A DNA stretch of 64,000 nucleotides from NCBI GenBank assembly GCA_017417585.1, contig JAFPYX010000012.1, forward strand, positions 1-64,000, written 5' to 3'. A program made the translations under genes and the position numbers. Source of the stretch: Victivallales bacterium (lineage in GTDB: Bacteria; Verrucomicrobiota; Lentisphaeria; Oligosphaerales; Oligosphaeraceae). The notes below the pieces were generated by a model. It saw only the letters and a list, made by a program, of their open reading frames with translations. It made no database searches and was not told the origin of the DNA. Positions 15,209 through 24,000 of this stretch are shown here, piece after piece; positions within the stretch are counted from its first letter, which is position 1; the number at the start of each line of letters is the position of its first letter.

Positions 15209-16561
15209 ATGCCGAACTTTACCCTCAACCCCGACTTCGGCGCGACCGCCGGCAACTACAGCATCAACATTGCGCCTGTCGCGCCTGTGCCCGCATCGTC
15301 GTCTGCTGTGCCGGCGAAATCCACGGGCGACCCGGACTTGGCGCCGGGGCAGAAGCGCCCCGAAGGTGCGCAGAAGTCGATCTACGGCGAAATTCCGCAG
15401 ATTCCCGTGCTGGACGCCGTGGAGGGCATCAAGTTCGACTTCAACCACGGCATCCGCATCCTCTTCCCGCGCAACGAGAAGACCTACCATGTCACCTTCA
15501 TGGACGTCGACACGGGGGTCATCCTCTTCAGCAACGACACCCAGCCAGGCGCCTTCATCACCTCCGTCAAGAAGTTCTACATCAAGTTCCGCCTGATCAT
15601 CCACGAGAAGGGAAACGACAAGCCGATCTTCCAGCACGACATGGACCTCAAGAACCAGGAGGTAATGGTCCAGCTGCCCGTGGGAACCATCGGCGACTCG
15701 ATCGGTTGGTTCTCCTACGTCGAGCGCTTCCAGAAGAAGCACCAGTGCAAGCTCGTCTGCGTGATGACGCCGTGGATCGCCACACTGGTCAAGGACCAGT
15801 ACCCCGACATCACCTTCATCCCCCCGGAGGAGACGGTGAACTACAAGCCCTACGCCTCCTACTACATGGGACTCTTCTTCCGGGGCGACGTGGACAACCA
15901 GCCCATCGACTTCCGATACATCGGACTCCACCGAACCGCAGGCTACATCCTCGGGCTCGACGGCACTGACCTGGACGACCTCCCGCCGCGCTTCAACCTC
16001 TCCGCCCCGCGGCAAATCAAGGAGAAGTACGTCTGCATCGCGGCGCAGTCCTCCAGCCAGGCGAAGTACTGGAACAACCCCTTCGGCTGGATGGCAGTCG
16101 TCAAGTTCCTCAAGGACAACGGGTACCGGGTGCTGTGCATCGACAAGGAGAAGGTCCACGGCATCGGCCTGCACTGGAACTACATCCCCTACGGTGCGGA
16201 GGACTTCACCGGCGACCGCCCCCTCCAGGAGCGCGTGGACCTCATCAAGGACACGGATTTCTTCATCGGGCTCTCCAGCGGGCTGTCGTGGGTGGCCTGG
16301 GGCTGCCAGGTGCCAGTCGTGATGATTTCGGGCTTCACCCATCCCACCAACGAGTTCCACACGCCCTACCGCATCATCAACTACCACACCTGCCACTCCT
16401 GCTGGAACGACATGCGAGAGAACTTCGACCATTTCGACTTCCTCTGGTGTCCGCGCCACAAGGGGGACGAACGGCAGTTCGAATGCACCCGCCTCATCTC
16501 CCCCGAGCAGGTCATCGCCACCATCAAGAAAATCCCCACCTTCCGTCCTGCGGAAGGCTGA
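15209..16561 (+). CDS. TibC/BAHT-type protein O-heptosyltransferase
   Basis: The protein (450 residues from the ATG at 15209) matches the autotransporter strand-loop-strand O-heptosyltransferase family (TibC, AAH, BAHTCr), which transfers heptose from an ADP-activated donor to serines of autotransporter passengers in the cytoplasm. Visible are IGDSIGWFSYVERFQKKH, the GT-B sugar-nucleotide half (KYVCIAAQSSSQAKYWNNP, ITDGL-like FFIGLSSGLSWVAWG), and four C-terminal cysteines (395, 398, 414, 426) in the CHSC, WCP and ECTR contexts. These match the iron-binding cysteines of TibC. No autotransporter acceptor is in this window. The ATG at 15209 is preferred over a GTG at 15173 because family proteins start near it. 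Confidence 0.87.
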   Translation: MPNFTLNPDFGATAGNYSINIAPVAPVPASSSAVPAKSTGDPDLAPGQKRPEGAQKSIYGEIPQIPVLDAVEGIKFDFNHGIRILFPRNEKTYHVTFMDVDTGVILFSNDTQPGAFITSVKKFYIKFRLIIHEKGNDKPIFQHDMDLKNQEVMVQLPVGTIGDSIGWFSYVERFQKKHQCKLVCVMTPWIATLVKDQYPDITFIPPEETVNYKPYASYYMGLFFRGDVDNQPIDFRYIGLHRTAGYILGLDGTDLDDLPPRFNLSAPRQIKEKYVCIAAQSSSQAKYWNNPFGWMAVVKFLKDNGYRVLCIDKEKVHGIGLHWNYIPYGAEDFTGDRPLQERVDLIKDTDFFIGLSSGLSWVAWGCQVPVVMISGFTHPTNEFHTPYRIINYHTCHSCWNDMRENFDHFDFLWCPRHKGDERQFECTRLISPEQVIATIKKIPTFRPAEG

Positions 16562-16607
16562 GAGCCTTTCTGTGTGCGTAATTGCCTTGCGCGAGTGGTG
16601 CCTCGCA

Positions 16608-16643
16608 CAGGTTTCCAGTAGTTCCAGAGGTTCCAGATTTTCC
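16608..16643 (+). repeat. Four 9-bp tandem units
   Basis: CAGGTTTCC, AGTAGTTCC, AGAGGTTCC and AGATTTTCC follow in perfect 9-bp register in the 269-bp gap before the acetyltransferase gene. The rest of that gap holds only a short GGGGGC/GCCCCC hairpin at 16797-16813. Confidence 0.65.
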
Positions 16644-16830
16644 GAGACTTCTCGAACCGAAAGGGAATCTGGTATAACCTTTGTTATCGCATCACGAGTT
16701 GTCAGCACCGGCCTCAATGCTGGCGCGGAAGACAAAATCGATGTCTTTTGAGACGGAACTTTGGCGGTAGTGCGCTCATTCGTCAATCGCAACCCCGGGG
16801 GCTTTTCGCCCCCTTTCCCCTCCCTTCCCC

Positions 16831-17445
16831 ATGGAAGAACGCCCCGAAGTCCCCGTCAGCTGCCTGTTCCAGGGTTGCTACAACCCCGCCTACGAGGCGA
16901 GAATCCGCGAAGGGAAGGCTCTATGCCATCAATACAACCAACTTTGCCCTAATGACTTGGAGGGACAGCGCAAAATCCTCGCAAGGCTGCTGGGCAAAAT
17001 GGGTCGCGAAACGGTCATCACCCCGCCATTCTGGTGCGACTATGGCTACAACATCGAGGTGGGGGACTACTTCTATTCCAACCATAACCTGATTGTCACC
17101 GACGGCGTAAAGGTCTCCTTCGGCGACCATGTCTTCATCGCGCCAAACTGCACCTTCACCACCGCCGAGCATCCCATCGACCCGGAGCAGCGTGCCGCAG
17201 GGCTGGAAATCGCCAAGCCCATTGCCGTCGGCAACAACGTCTGGATTGGAACTGGCACCATCGTGCTGGCTGGCGTGACCATCGGGGACAACACGGTGGT
17301 CGGCGCAGGAAGCGTGGTGACAAGGGACCTCCCCGCCAACGTCGTGGCAATGGGCGTGCCCTGCCGTGCCAAACGCGCCATCACCGCCGCAGACCGAACC
17401 CGCTACCCCTTCCACGAGAGCGTGGCAGCCCAATGGCGGCCTTGA
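16831..17445 (+). CDS. Sugar O-acetyltransferase (Maa/LacA/NodL family)
   Basis: The 204-residue protein is a left-handed beta-helix acyltransferase that moves acetyl from acetyl-CoA to a sugar hydroxyl. An N-terminal Maa domain (LARLLGKMG, PPFWCDYGYNIEVGDYFYSNHN) precedes hexapeptide repeats. The catalytic histidine is in FTTAEHPIDPEQR, and the C-terminal IGDNTVVGAGSVVTRDLPANVVAMGVP closes the fold. The acceptor is unknown; the nearby O-heptosyltransferase raises the possibility of glycan decoration. A six-pair GC hairpin (16797-16813) ends 17 nt before the ATG and could affect expression. No other RBS is visible. Confidence 0.9.
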   Translation: MEERPEVPVSCLFQGCYNPAYEARIREGKALCHQYNQLCPNDLEGQRKILARLLGKMGRETVITPPFWCDYGYNIEVGDYFYSNHNLIVTDGVKVSFGDHVFIAPNCTFTTAEHPIDPEQRAAGLEIAKPIAVGNNVWIGTGTIVLAGVTIGDNTVVGAGSVVTRDLPANVVAMGVPCRAKRAITAADRTRYPFHESVAAQWRP

Positions 17446-17576
17446 GAACACCGCGGCTCGCCGTGTGAATTGACAAACCCTATGAGGCGGCTTCGTTCGC
17501 GCCCACCGCTCCTGCAATAGTCGAATTGGACATTCGCAGGGAAACCAAGATGGAATAAAGTATTACCCGTTGCACT

Positions 17577-17999
17577 TCACGGCGTCATGCTCAGGATGCG
17601 AATCTGCTGGCCAGGATGCCGCACCGATAGTTGGTTCCTCGCCATGGACTCCGTGAGCGCATCCTGAAGCGTCGTGCTGCTCGTGTTCCACGGTCCTTCG
17701 CCACGCCGATACTGGTATTTTACGGTGACGCGTTGGGACTTGCCGTCAATCTTGGCCGACAGGATGCGGATCTTCTTGCCTGGATGGCGCTGTGAAATCT
17801 GGTTCTTCATCGTCGATTCCGAGGTCGCGCCTTTCAGCGTGGTGCTGGAAGTCGTCCAGGTGTCGCTTCCGGCGTTTTGGTATTGATACTGCACATAGAC
17901 CGACGACTTCGGGGACACCACGGGACGTTCGTCCGCAGAGACCAGCGGCAGCGCCGCGCCCAACAGCCACAACAAACACAAAATGCGATTCTTATGCAT
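17577..17999 (-). CDS. Small secreted protein made of two tandem repeats
   Basis: The family is not recognised. After a signal peptide (MHKNRILCLLWLLGAALPLVSA) the mature part consists of two copies of a unit of about 47 residues. Each has an aromatic strand (VQYQYQNAG and VKYQYRRGE), the motif W-x-TSSTTL, a helix ending in N-Q, and RHPGKKIRILS or RHPGQQIRILS. The duplication suggests a dimer-like single-chain fold. GGAGGT lies 6 bases before the ATG. A TATAGT element (complement of 18045-18050) is placed suitably upstream. It stands alone between an acetyltransferase gene and a small secreted protein on the opposite strand. Confidence 0.75.
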   Translation of the reverse strand: MHKNRILCLLWLLGAALPLVSADERPVVSPKSSVYVQYQYQNAGSDTWTTSSTTLKGATSESTMKNQISQRHPGKKIRILSAKIDGKSQRVTVKYQYRRGEGPWNTSSTTLQDALTESMARNQLSVRHPGQQIRILSMTP

Positions 18000-18177
18000 A
18001 ATTCTACCTCCGAAAGTACGAACGTTGTTTCAAGTATTTCAGATACTATAGCCATGCCTCACAACTCCGTAGCCACACCGGAGAAATATAACAACTTCTC
18101 AACCTTGTCAGACAAAAACAAGTGAATCTCATGAATAAAACTGGGAATCATCCGTGAAACCAAGTGTCTAACGACAC

Positions 18178-18516
18178 GTGCGCATATACCGTCACATCCG
18201 TTTCTGGACCTGGCTCGTCGGCATTCTCCTGCTGACTCTGGAGCCCGCCCATACCTTCCTGCACGGCAACGAGGCATCGCCTCGCCCGCACAGCTCGACA
18301 CAGTGGCATGACACGGCAGAAATCGCCGCAGAGACAGGCCTGTCCCCAGAAGAGTGTCTGCTCTGCAATGGACTGCTGAGCCTCTGCGCGTGTCCGACTC
18401 CGCACTTCCCGGAACCGGAACTTGCCACGCCAGCACGGATTGCTCTTTATTCCATATATTACCCGGGCATCTCGCATACATTATCCGATGCCCGGGCACC
18501 GCCGGTGCACTCCTGA
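18178..18516 (+). CDS. Small exported cysteine-pair protein (possibly DUF2946-like)
   Basis: The 112-residue product has an N-terminal hydrophobic segment (WTWLVGILLLTLEPAHTFLHG) and then a short mature part with CLLCNGLLSLCAC and the C-terminal sequence DARAPP. A C-x2-C pair plus an R(G/A)PP end is reminiscent of DUF2946-type small periplasmic proteins associated with metal handling. The start is a GTG without a clear RBS, and overlapping minus-strand frames exist, so the call is moderate. A pseudopilin gene with a natural His-rich end follows 138 bp later on the same strand. Confidence 0.5.
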   Translation: MRIYRHIRFWTWLVGILLLTLEPAHTFLHGNEASPRPHSSTQWHDTAEIAAETGLSPEECLLCNGLLSLCACPTPHFPEPELATPARIALYSIYYPGISHTLSDARAPPVHS

Positions 18517-18654
18517 AAACGCCAGTCGGCGGCCGAGCCGACACCTCAGGCAAATCACCATAACCGTTTATGGATAATAGGTTGCGGTATTATCTGCAAC
18601 CGCGTCCGGTTTGCCATGTCATGTAAATACAAACGTTTCAGGAGAATTGCACCA

Positions 18655-19350
18655 ATGTCAAACACCTTCCCTGGGCGCACTGTGCGCCAATTTACCCTCA
18701 TTGAACTGCTGGTCGTCATCGCCATCATCGCCATTCTGGCCGGCATGCTCCTCCCCGCCCTTTCCAAGGCTCGCGCACGCGCACAGGCCGCCGCTTGCAT
18801 GAACAACCTGAAGCAAGCCGGGCTGGCTTTGACCATGTACTCCATGGACTTCGACACCCGCCTCTCCGTGGTCCACGGCGGAACCTTCGCCCACCCCACC
18901 GAACTGGCTGGCGAACCGCTCTGGTATACTCCGCTTCTTGAGGACAACTATGGCTATCGGCTCAAATACCTCAAATGCAATGCAGATGACGGCTATAACG
19001 AGGACGAAGGCATCCAGAGCTACATGGTCAATGCCATGTTCACCTTCGGGCGCTCCATCTCCAAAGTCTCAGCCGCACGTCGCATCGTACTCTCCGAGCG
19101 AGGCTTCGAGGACAACGGCGAGGCCTACGAGCACCAGTGCTACCCTGGAATGAGCGAACCCGAAGACTGGGAGGAGTTCGTGGACGCGAAGCGCCACAAT
19201 GGACGCTCCAACTATCTCTATCTCGACGGCCATGTCGTCTCCGTGACTTTTGCTGAAACCATTGGCGACGGCAGCATCCAGGAGAATGACCATTTCGTCT
19301 CCGAGTACCACAACCAGTACGAGGAGCCGGAGGGCCATCACCACCACTAA
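18655..19350 (+). CDS. Type II secretion-like pseudopilin, H-X9-DG family
   Basis: The 231-residue protein has the prepilin peptidase site and helix [20 protein letters not shown] right after a short basic leader, followed by [28 protein letters not shown], and the H-X9-DG signature ([12 protein letters not shown]) near the C-terminus. This family is greatly expanded in PVC bacteria, where individual members are of unknown role. AGGAG lies 10 bases before the ATG at 18655; an upstream in-frame ATG at 18616 lacks one. The protein ends GHHHH, a natural histidine tail. A strong hairpin terminator follows. Confidence 0.9.
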   Translation: MSNTFPGRTVRQFTLIELLVVIAIIAILAGMLLPALSKARARAQAAACMNNLKQAGLALTMYSMDFDTRLSVVHGGTFAHPTELAGEPLWYTPLLEDNYGYRLKYLKCNADDGYNEDEGIQSYMVNAMFTFGRSISKVSAARRIVLSERGFEDNGEAYEHQCYPGMSEPEDWEEFVDAKRHNGRSNYLYLDGHVVSVTFAETIGDGSIQENDHFVSEYHNQYEEPEGHHHH

Positions 19351-19383
19351 ATCGTGATTCGGACATAAATTCTTCGCTCTGAC

Positions 19384-19421
19384 AAGCGCGGTCACTTCAG
19401 TTTCGCGAAGTGACTGCGCTT
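19384..19421 (+). terminator. Rho-independent terminator after the pseudopilin gene
   Basis: A 15-pair stem (AAGCGCGGTCACTTC with GAAGTGACTGCGCTT, one G-U pair) around an 8-nt loop, followed by CTTAGACTTTTG. The T-run is interrupted, but the stem is strong. Confidence 0.75.
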
Positions 19422-19580
19422 CTTAGACTTTTGCAATGGCGATACATCTGTCATACCCTGAAAATCATGGCGGCAAATCAACGATATGATTCCCTAACGA
19501 AGCTGTAGATTCCTTTCATTGAGGTTTTGCCACAGCCCTTAAAGTAAGCCTGGGGTGCTGAATAGATAAAAGAACTTTTC

Positions 19581-20438
19581 CTATTTGAGCAACTCCGCGA
19601 TGACGGAATTGTTGACGTCGCGGGTGAACATCTGGAAACCTGTAATGCCATGGGCAATATTTGTGGCGCAATCTTTTGCGTTATTGACGCCCCATGTCCA
19701 GATTCGGATGTTTCTGGCTGTGGCGCGCTCCAGGTTTTCCGGAGTCACAGTCTCCAGCTGGCCCGCATGGAGACAGATGATCTGGTAGCCATCGGTTGCA
19801 GAGGAGTCGATGAGTTCTGGTGTCAAAGGTTCGCCGGGCCACCTTGTGTTGCAATAGACAAGACCCGGCAATAGGGTTGCGACGCAGGTCACGGCCTCCT
19901 TCTCCCCCGTAAAGAGATTGATGATGGTCCTATGCTGCATATTGTGGGCGATGAGGCTTTGCACCATTCGTTTGGCAACCTCAGACCGCCAGGGTTCTGA
20001 ACGAAGCGTCAGATAGGCAATGCTGTCGGACTGCTCGCAGATGGAGAGCATTGTGTCCAGTGTGCATGGACGCAGGCTTTCTCCTGCAAACGGATGCTCG
20101 AACTCCAGATCGCGAATCTGGCTGAAGGACATATCGTGGATGGACGTGAAGTTCTCCTTGTTGAAACCTGTGATTTTGCCATCCTGGGTGAAAGTATAAC
20201 CCGAGTCATGGCAGAGGACGATTTCGCCGTCGCTGCTGAACCTCATGTCGGCCTTGAAGCCGTCAAAGCCCTCCTCGATTCCTTTGCGGAAATGCATTTC
20301 CGTATTGCCTGCCAAAATGCCTTTGCCGTGGTAGTTGCCGAGCACCGAGTATTCGATATTCATGACCTGGCGTTCAGACGGGGCGCTGAAGTAGTTTCTG
20401 AACTTTTTGTCGGCGGCGGATAGAGTGTCCATTGGCAT
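19581..20438 (-). CDS. Glycerophosphodiester phosphodiesterase-like protein with altered metal site
   Basis: The 285-residue protein has the GDPD TIM-barrel pattern: HGKGILAGNTEMHFRKGIEEGFDGFKADMRFSSDGEIVLCHDSG matches the HRG...ENT...IELDV...HD core, and the end TWGVNNAKDC with GITGFQMFTRDVN matches the last strands. Key residues differ: HRG is HGK, and the metal-ligand glutamate of the IELD motif is lysine (FKADM). The usual second-strand E-x-K is also not evident. It may be a non-catalytic or differently acting relative. There is no signal peptide, so it should be cytoplasmic. No RBS is visible before the ATG. It is unlinked to transporter genes. Confidence 0.8.
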   Translation of the reverse strand: MPMDTLSAADKKFRNYFSAPSERQVMNIEYSVLGNYHGKGILAGNTEMHFRKGIEEGFDGFKADMRFSSDGEIVLCHDSGYTFTQDGKITGFNKENFTSIHDMSFSQIRDLEFEHPFAGESLRPCTLDTMLSICEQSDSIAYLTLRSEPWRSEVAKRMVQSLIAHNMQHRTIINLFTGEKEAVTCVATLLPGLVYCNTRWPGEPLTPELIDSSATDGYQIICLHAGQLETVTPENLERATARNIRIWTWGVNNAKDCATNIAHGITGFQMFTRDVNNSVIAELLK

Positions 20439-20665
20439 CCGTTGTAGTCGGGAGGAGATAAGGGGATATTTGGCGTGCCTGAGGGGTTGCGGATAATATA
20501 AATGCCGAAAAACTTGTCGTCATTGGGAAGCGAAATATCCATCAATGATGCTTCCATTGACTATCAACTGCGGGGACAGTCACTTCGCCTTTGATCCCCA
20601 AGTAGGCACCTGAAACAAACTGTCTGAACCTGAAGTCTAACATGCAAGACTTGGAATCTACGATC

Positions 20666-20700
20666 ATAAACTTTAAGCTTTCAGCTTTAAGTCTTAAGCC
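20666..20700 (+). repeat. Heptanucleotide tract (TTAAGCT type) in a gene-free gap
   Basis: Units ATAAACT, TTAAGCT, TTCAGCT, TTAAGTC and TTAAGCC follow in a 7-bp register, with weaker units back to about 20617. The TAAGCCCAATT that ends the tract also occurs near 15150. The rest of 20439-20815 shows no gene. Confidence 0.7.
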
Positions 20701-20815
20701 CAATTAGGTATCCACATTTGGAGAATACAGTCTTTCTTATTGGGATAATAGCTGCGTCAAAGACTATCATAAGGTGAACATAAAGTGAATAAACGGGGTC
20801 AAAAGGCTTATGGCA

Positions 20816-20858
20816 TAAAAACAGAAAACGCCTTCAACCCTATTGAGTCGAAGGCGTT
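20816..20858 (-). terminator. Terminator downstream of tRNA-Thr
   Basis: Reading the minus strand, AACGCCTTC and GAAGGCGTT (20850-20858 and 20827-20835) form a 9-pair stem with a 14-nt loop, followed by TTCTGTTTTT. Confidence 0.85.
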
Positions 20859-20864
20859 AAGAAC

Positions 20865-20940
20865 TGGAGCCAGAAGTCGGAATCGAACCGACGACCGCCT
20901 GATTACAAGTCAAGTGCTCTACCAACTGAGCTATTCTGGC
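20865..20940 (-). tRNA. tRNA-Thr (TGT)
   Basis: On the minus strand the acceptor GCCAGAA pairs with TTCTGGC. The D stem is GCTC/GAGC, and the anticodon loop CTTGTAA carries TGT. The T arm is GTCGG-TTCGATT-CCGAC. The discriminator is T with an encoded CCA. It is 76 nt long. Confidence 0.95.
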
Positions 20941-20994
20941 TGGTGATTATCATGGAGATATCCCATAATATAGAACTAAAATTGCAATTTGGTC

Positions 20995-21000
20995 TATAGT
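20995..21000 (+). promoter_or_regulatory. Candidate -10 element of the GH42-like gene
   Basis: TATAGT followed by AAG lies about 40 bp before the ATG at 21040. Transcription starting near 21007 would exclude upstream start codons at 20989 and 21007. No convincing -35 is seen. Confidence 0.45.
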
Positions 21001-21039
21001 AAGACCATGTTCGCATCGTCTTTCCACAGAAAAACCGCC

Positions 21040-24000
21040 ATGTACAAAAAGTTTCTTCCTCTTCTTCTGATGTGCCTTGCGCTCCCAATCCTCTCCGCCC
21101 AAGAACCACGCGTGATCTACGACGGCTCGTCGCCAGTGCTCTGGGAGACGGTGCAAGGCTATGAATGGAACAGAGAACACTGCGCCTACAACCGCATCGG
21201 CTACGACCGCGAGGCCGGCGCGGTCACCTGGGAGTTCCGTCGCAAGGCGGGGCCGGAGAAGCAGAACCTTACCATCTCCTACACGCCGATTTCTTTTGAG
21301 CCGTCCGACAGGTATGTCCTGGAGATGCGCAACCTGGGCGATGCGCCCGCCCGGCTGGAATTCGACCTGCTGCACTACGGCGAAAAAGCGCCCTGCTACA
21401 ACTACTCGGAGTGCTGGAAGTGTCCGCGCAACGGCATCGTGCCCAACGACGGCGAATGGCATCGCGTGGAGTTCGTCTGGAAGGGCGACTGGCTGGGCAG
21501 CCCCGAAGTGGTGATGCCCATCACGCGCCTGGACATCTATGCGCTGCTGGTGCCGCTGGATACCCCGATGCACCTTCAGTTCCGCCGCATCGAGGTGATG
21601 GACGAGCGACCGCCTCAAGGCACGCTTGCCACGCCACTGGCGCTGCCATCCCAATTGACTGCCGGAGAGGAATTCGACTGCCCGGAGCTGGCGGTGGATT
21701 TTGCATCGGAGGGACGGATGCCCATTGACCCGCGCGTCTGGCTGGAGTTCACGCCTGTCGATTCCGCCGCAATAGCAGGCGAGCAGTTCCCCGTGCGTTG
21801 CGAACTCACAGGACGCGAAACACAGGAGCGACGCTGGCTCATCCCTGCGCAGAAGGTTTTACTGCCCAAGTACATCTACTCCGGCAACTATCAGGCAACA
21901 TTGCATTGCGGAGAATGCGTGGTCGGAGAGCCGTTCGCCGTAGCGATTGCGGGTGTTGATGGCATCCCGAGGCTCACTCTTGCACAAGTTCTTCCCTTCC
22001 AAGGCGCGCCGACCATCCATCTGGACGGGAAACCGGTCCCCGGCGTGATGAAGGCGACCTTCACGCACGGCCCGAAGTCCATCGCGGCTTTCGCGAAGGC
22101 TAATGTGGATCTTTTCAGTTTTGACGCCACGCCGACCGAGAACACCACCGTTCTGCACTGCCTCGCCTGCGAGACCGCTCCCGGCGTCTTCCACTACGAG
22201 GAATTCGACGAGCGTGTGATGATGGTGCTGCGTCAGCATCCAAATGCATACATCATGCCGCGTCTCTTCCTCAGCGCGCCGCTGTGGTGGCTGCTCGACC
22301 ACCCCGAGGCGTGTGTGACGGAGGAAGACGCACAGGGCAACCACAGCCGTTTCGACTACCAGCGGAGCCGTCCTGTCCCCTGCTGGGCCTCCGAGGCCTG
22401 GCGGGAATACACCTGCGACCGCATCAGACGCCTCATCGAGCACATCCGCAAGGCACCATACGCCTCGCGCGTGATTGGTTTCGAACTCTCCAGCGGAACC
22501 ACCCAGGAGTGGATGGGCTGGGGCTCCAATGAGAATGCCTGGACGGGGTTCTGTCCCGCCAACCGCGATGGCTTCCGCAAGTGGCTCACGCGCAAATACC
22601 AGAGTGACAAAGCGCTCCAGGCAGCCTGGAAAGACGGCACAGTCACGCTGGCGACTGTCGAGCTGCCCACCCGTGCCGAACGCGAAGCACGGCCAAAAGA
22701 TTCGCCGGACTTGCGCCAAATGGATGTGAGCGCCGACCTCAAATGCGTGGACTATGACTCGTATTTCGCGGAGATGACCGCCGAGACCATCGCGGTGCTC
22801 TGCCATGCCGTCACAGAGGGGTCAGATGGGCGGATGCTCGCCGGGGCATTCTACGGCTACGTCTTCGAACTCTGCGGCAGCCAGCGGCTGCTCAACTCTG
22901 GACATTGCGCCACGACGGATCTGCTGGACAACCCGGACGTGGATTTCCTCTGTGCCCCCATCAGCTACTGCTACCGCCAGGTTGGCGGCGAGGGCACACC
23001 GATGCAGATGAACGCGACCGGCTCGCTGAAACTCCACGACAAGCTGTGGTTCGTGGAAGTGGACATGCGCACTTCCGAAACGGATTGTCCACCTGGTTAT
23101 GCGGGCAAGGCACCCGATTTGGCAGGAGACTTTCTGCAACAGGAGAAACAGGCCGCCTTCACGCTCTGCAATGGCCTGGCGCAGTGGTGGTTCGACGTCG
23201 GATACATCTCCTACGAGAATCCCACGCTGATGGCCCGCATCGGCGAATTGGCGCAGACCATCAAGGAACTCACGATGACCTGCGACCGCACTTCCGCCGC
23301 ACAAATCGCCGTGGTGGTGGACGACAAGAGCCTCCCGTGGGCGCGCGTCCCCAGCGACTGGCCGCTGGAGAACATCACCTACCTCGTGCCCGAACTGGAA
23401 CGCCTGGGCGCCTCTGTTCAATATTATTACGCATCGGACCTGGACAAGCTCCCGGAGAGCACGCGCGTCATCCTGCTGACGACCTCGCTGGCACCCTCCC
23501 CCGCCCAGGCCGCCGCGCTAAAACGCTGGCAGGCGGACGGTCGCGTGATTTTCTTCTTCCATGCCCCAGGGATGATTCCCTTCCGGGAAGACCTCACGCC
23601 CGAGGAGTCCATGCGGGAGTTCACCGGAATGCCAATCGCCCTGGCGGATGAAGTCAAGCCCGCACCCGTGAAAGTTACGAATCCAGGCGGCGACTGGCTG
23701 CCCGAGGCCATACTCGGAACCGAGTTGCGCAAGACCTACTGGGGCACGCGGGGCCGCCCCATCAAGCCTGCGCCCGTCGTGGTGCCGGATGCGCAGACGA
23801 CAGTCCTGGCGCAGTTTGTCAGCGGCGAGCCAGCCATCGCGGTCAAGGAGTTTGGCGACTGGACGGGAGTCCACCTGGCGACCGCCTACGTGCCACGCGA
23901 GTTGTTCCTCGCCGGAATGCGCAAGGCGGGCGTCCACCGCTATATTGAGACCGCCGACCAGGTGTGGGCGACACGCGACCTCCTGGGCATCTGTGTGAAG

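Noticed and set aside
18059-18553. A 164-codon minus-strand frame over the small exported protein
   Set aside because: It lacks a signal or domain and has an Arg/Cys/Gly-rich shadow composition. The plus-strand frame has a plausible export signal and motif.
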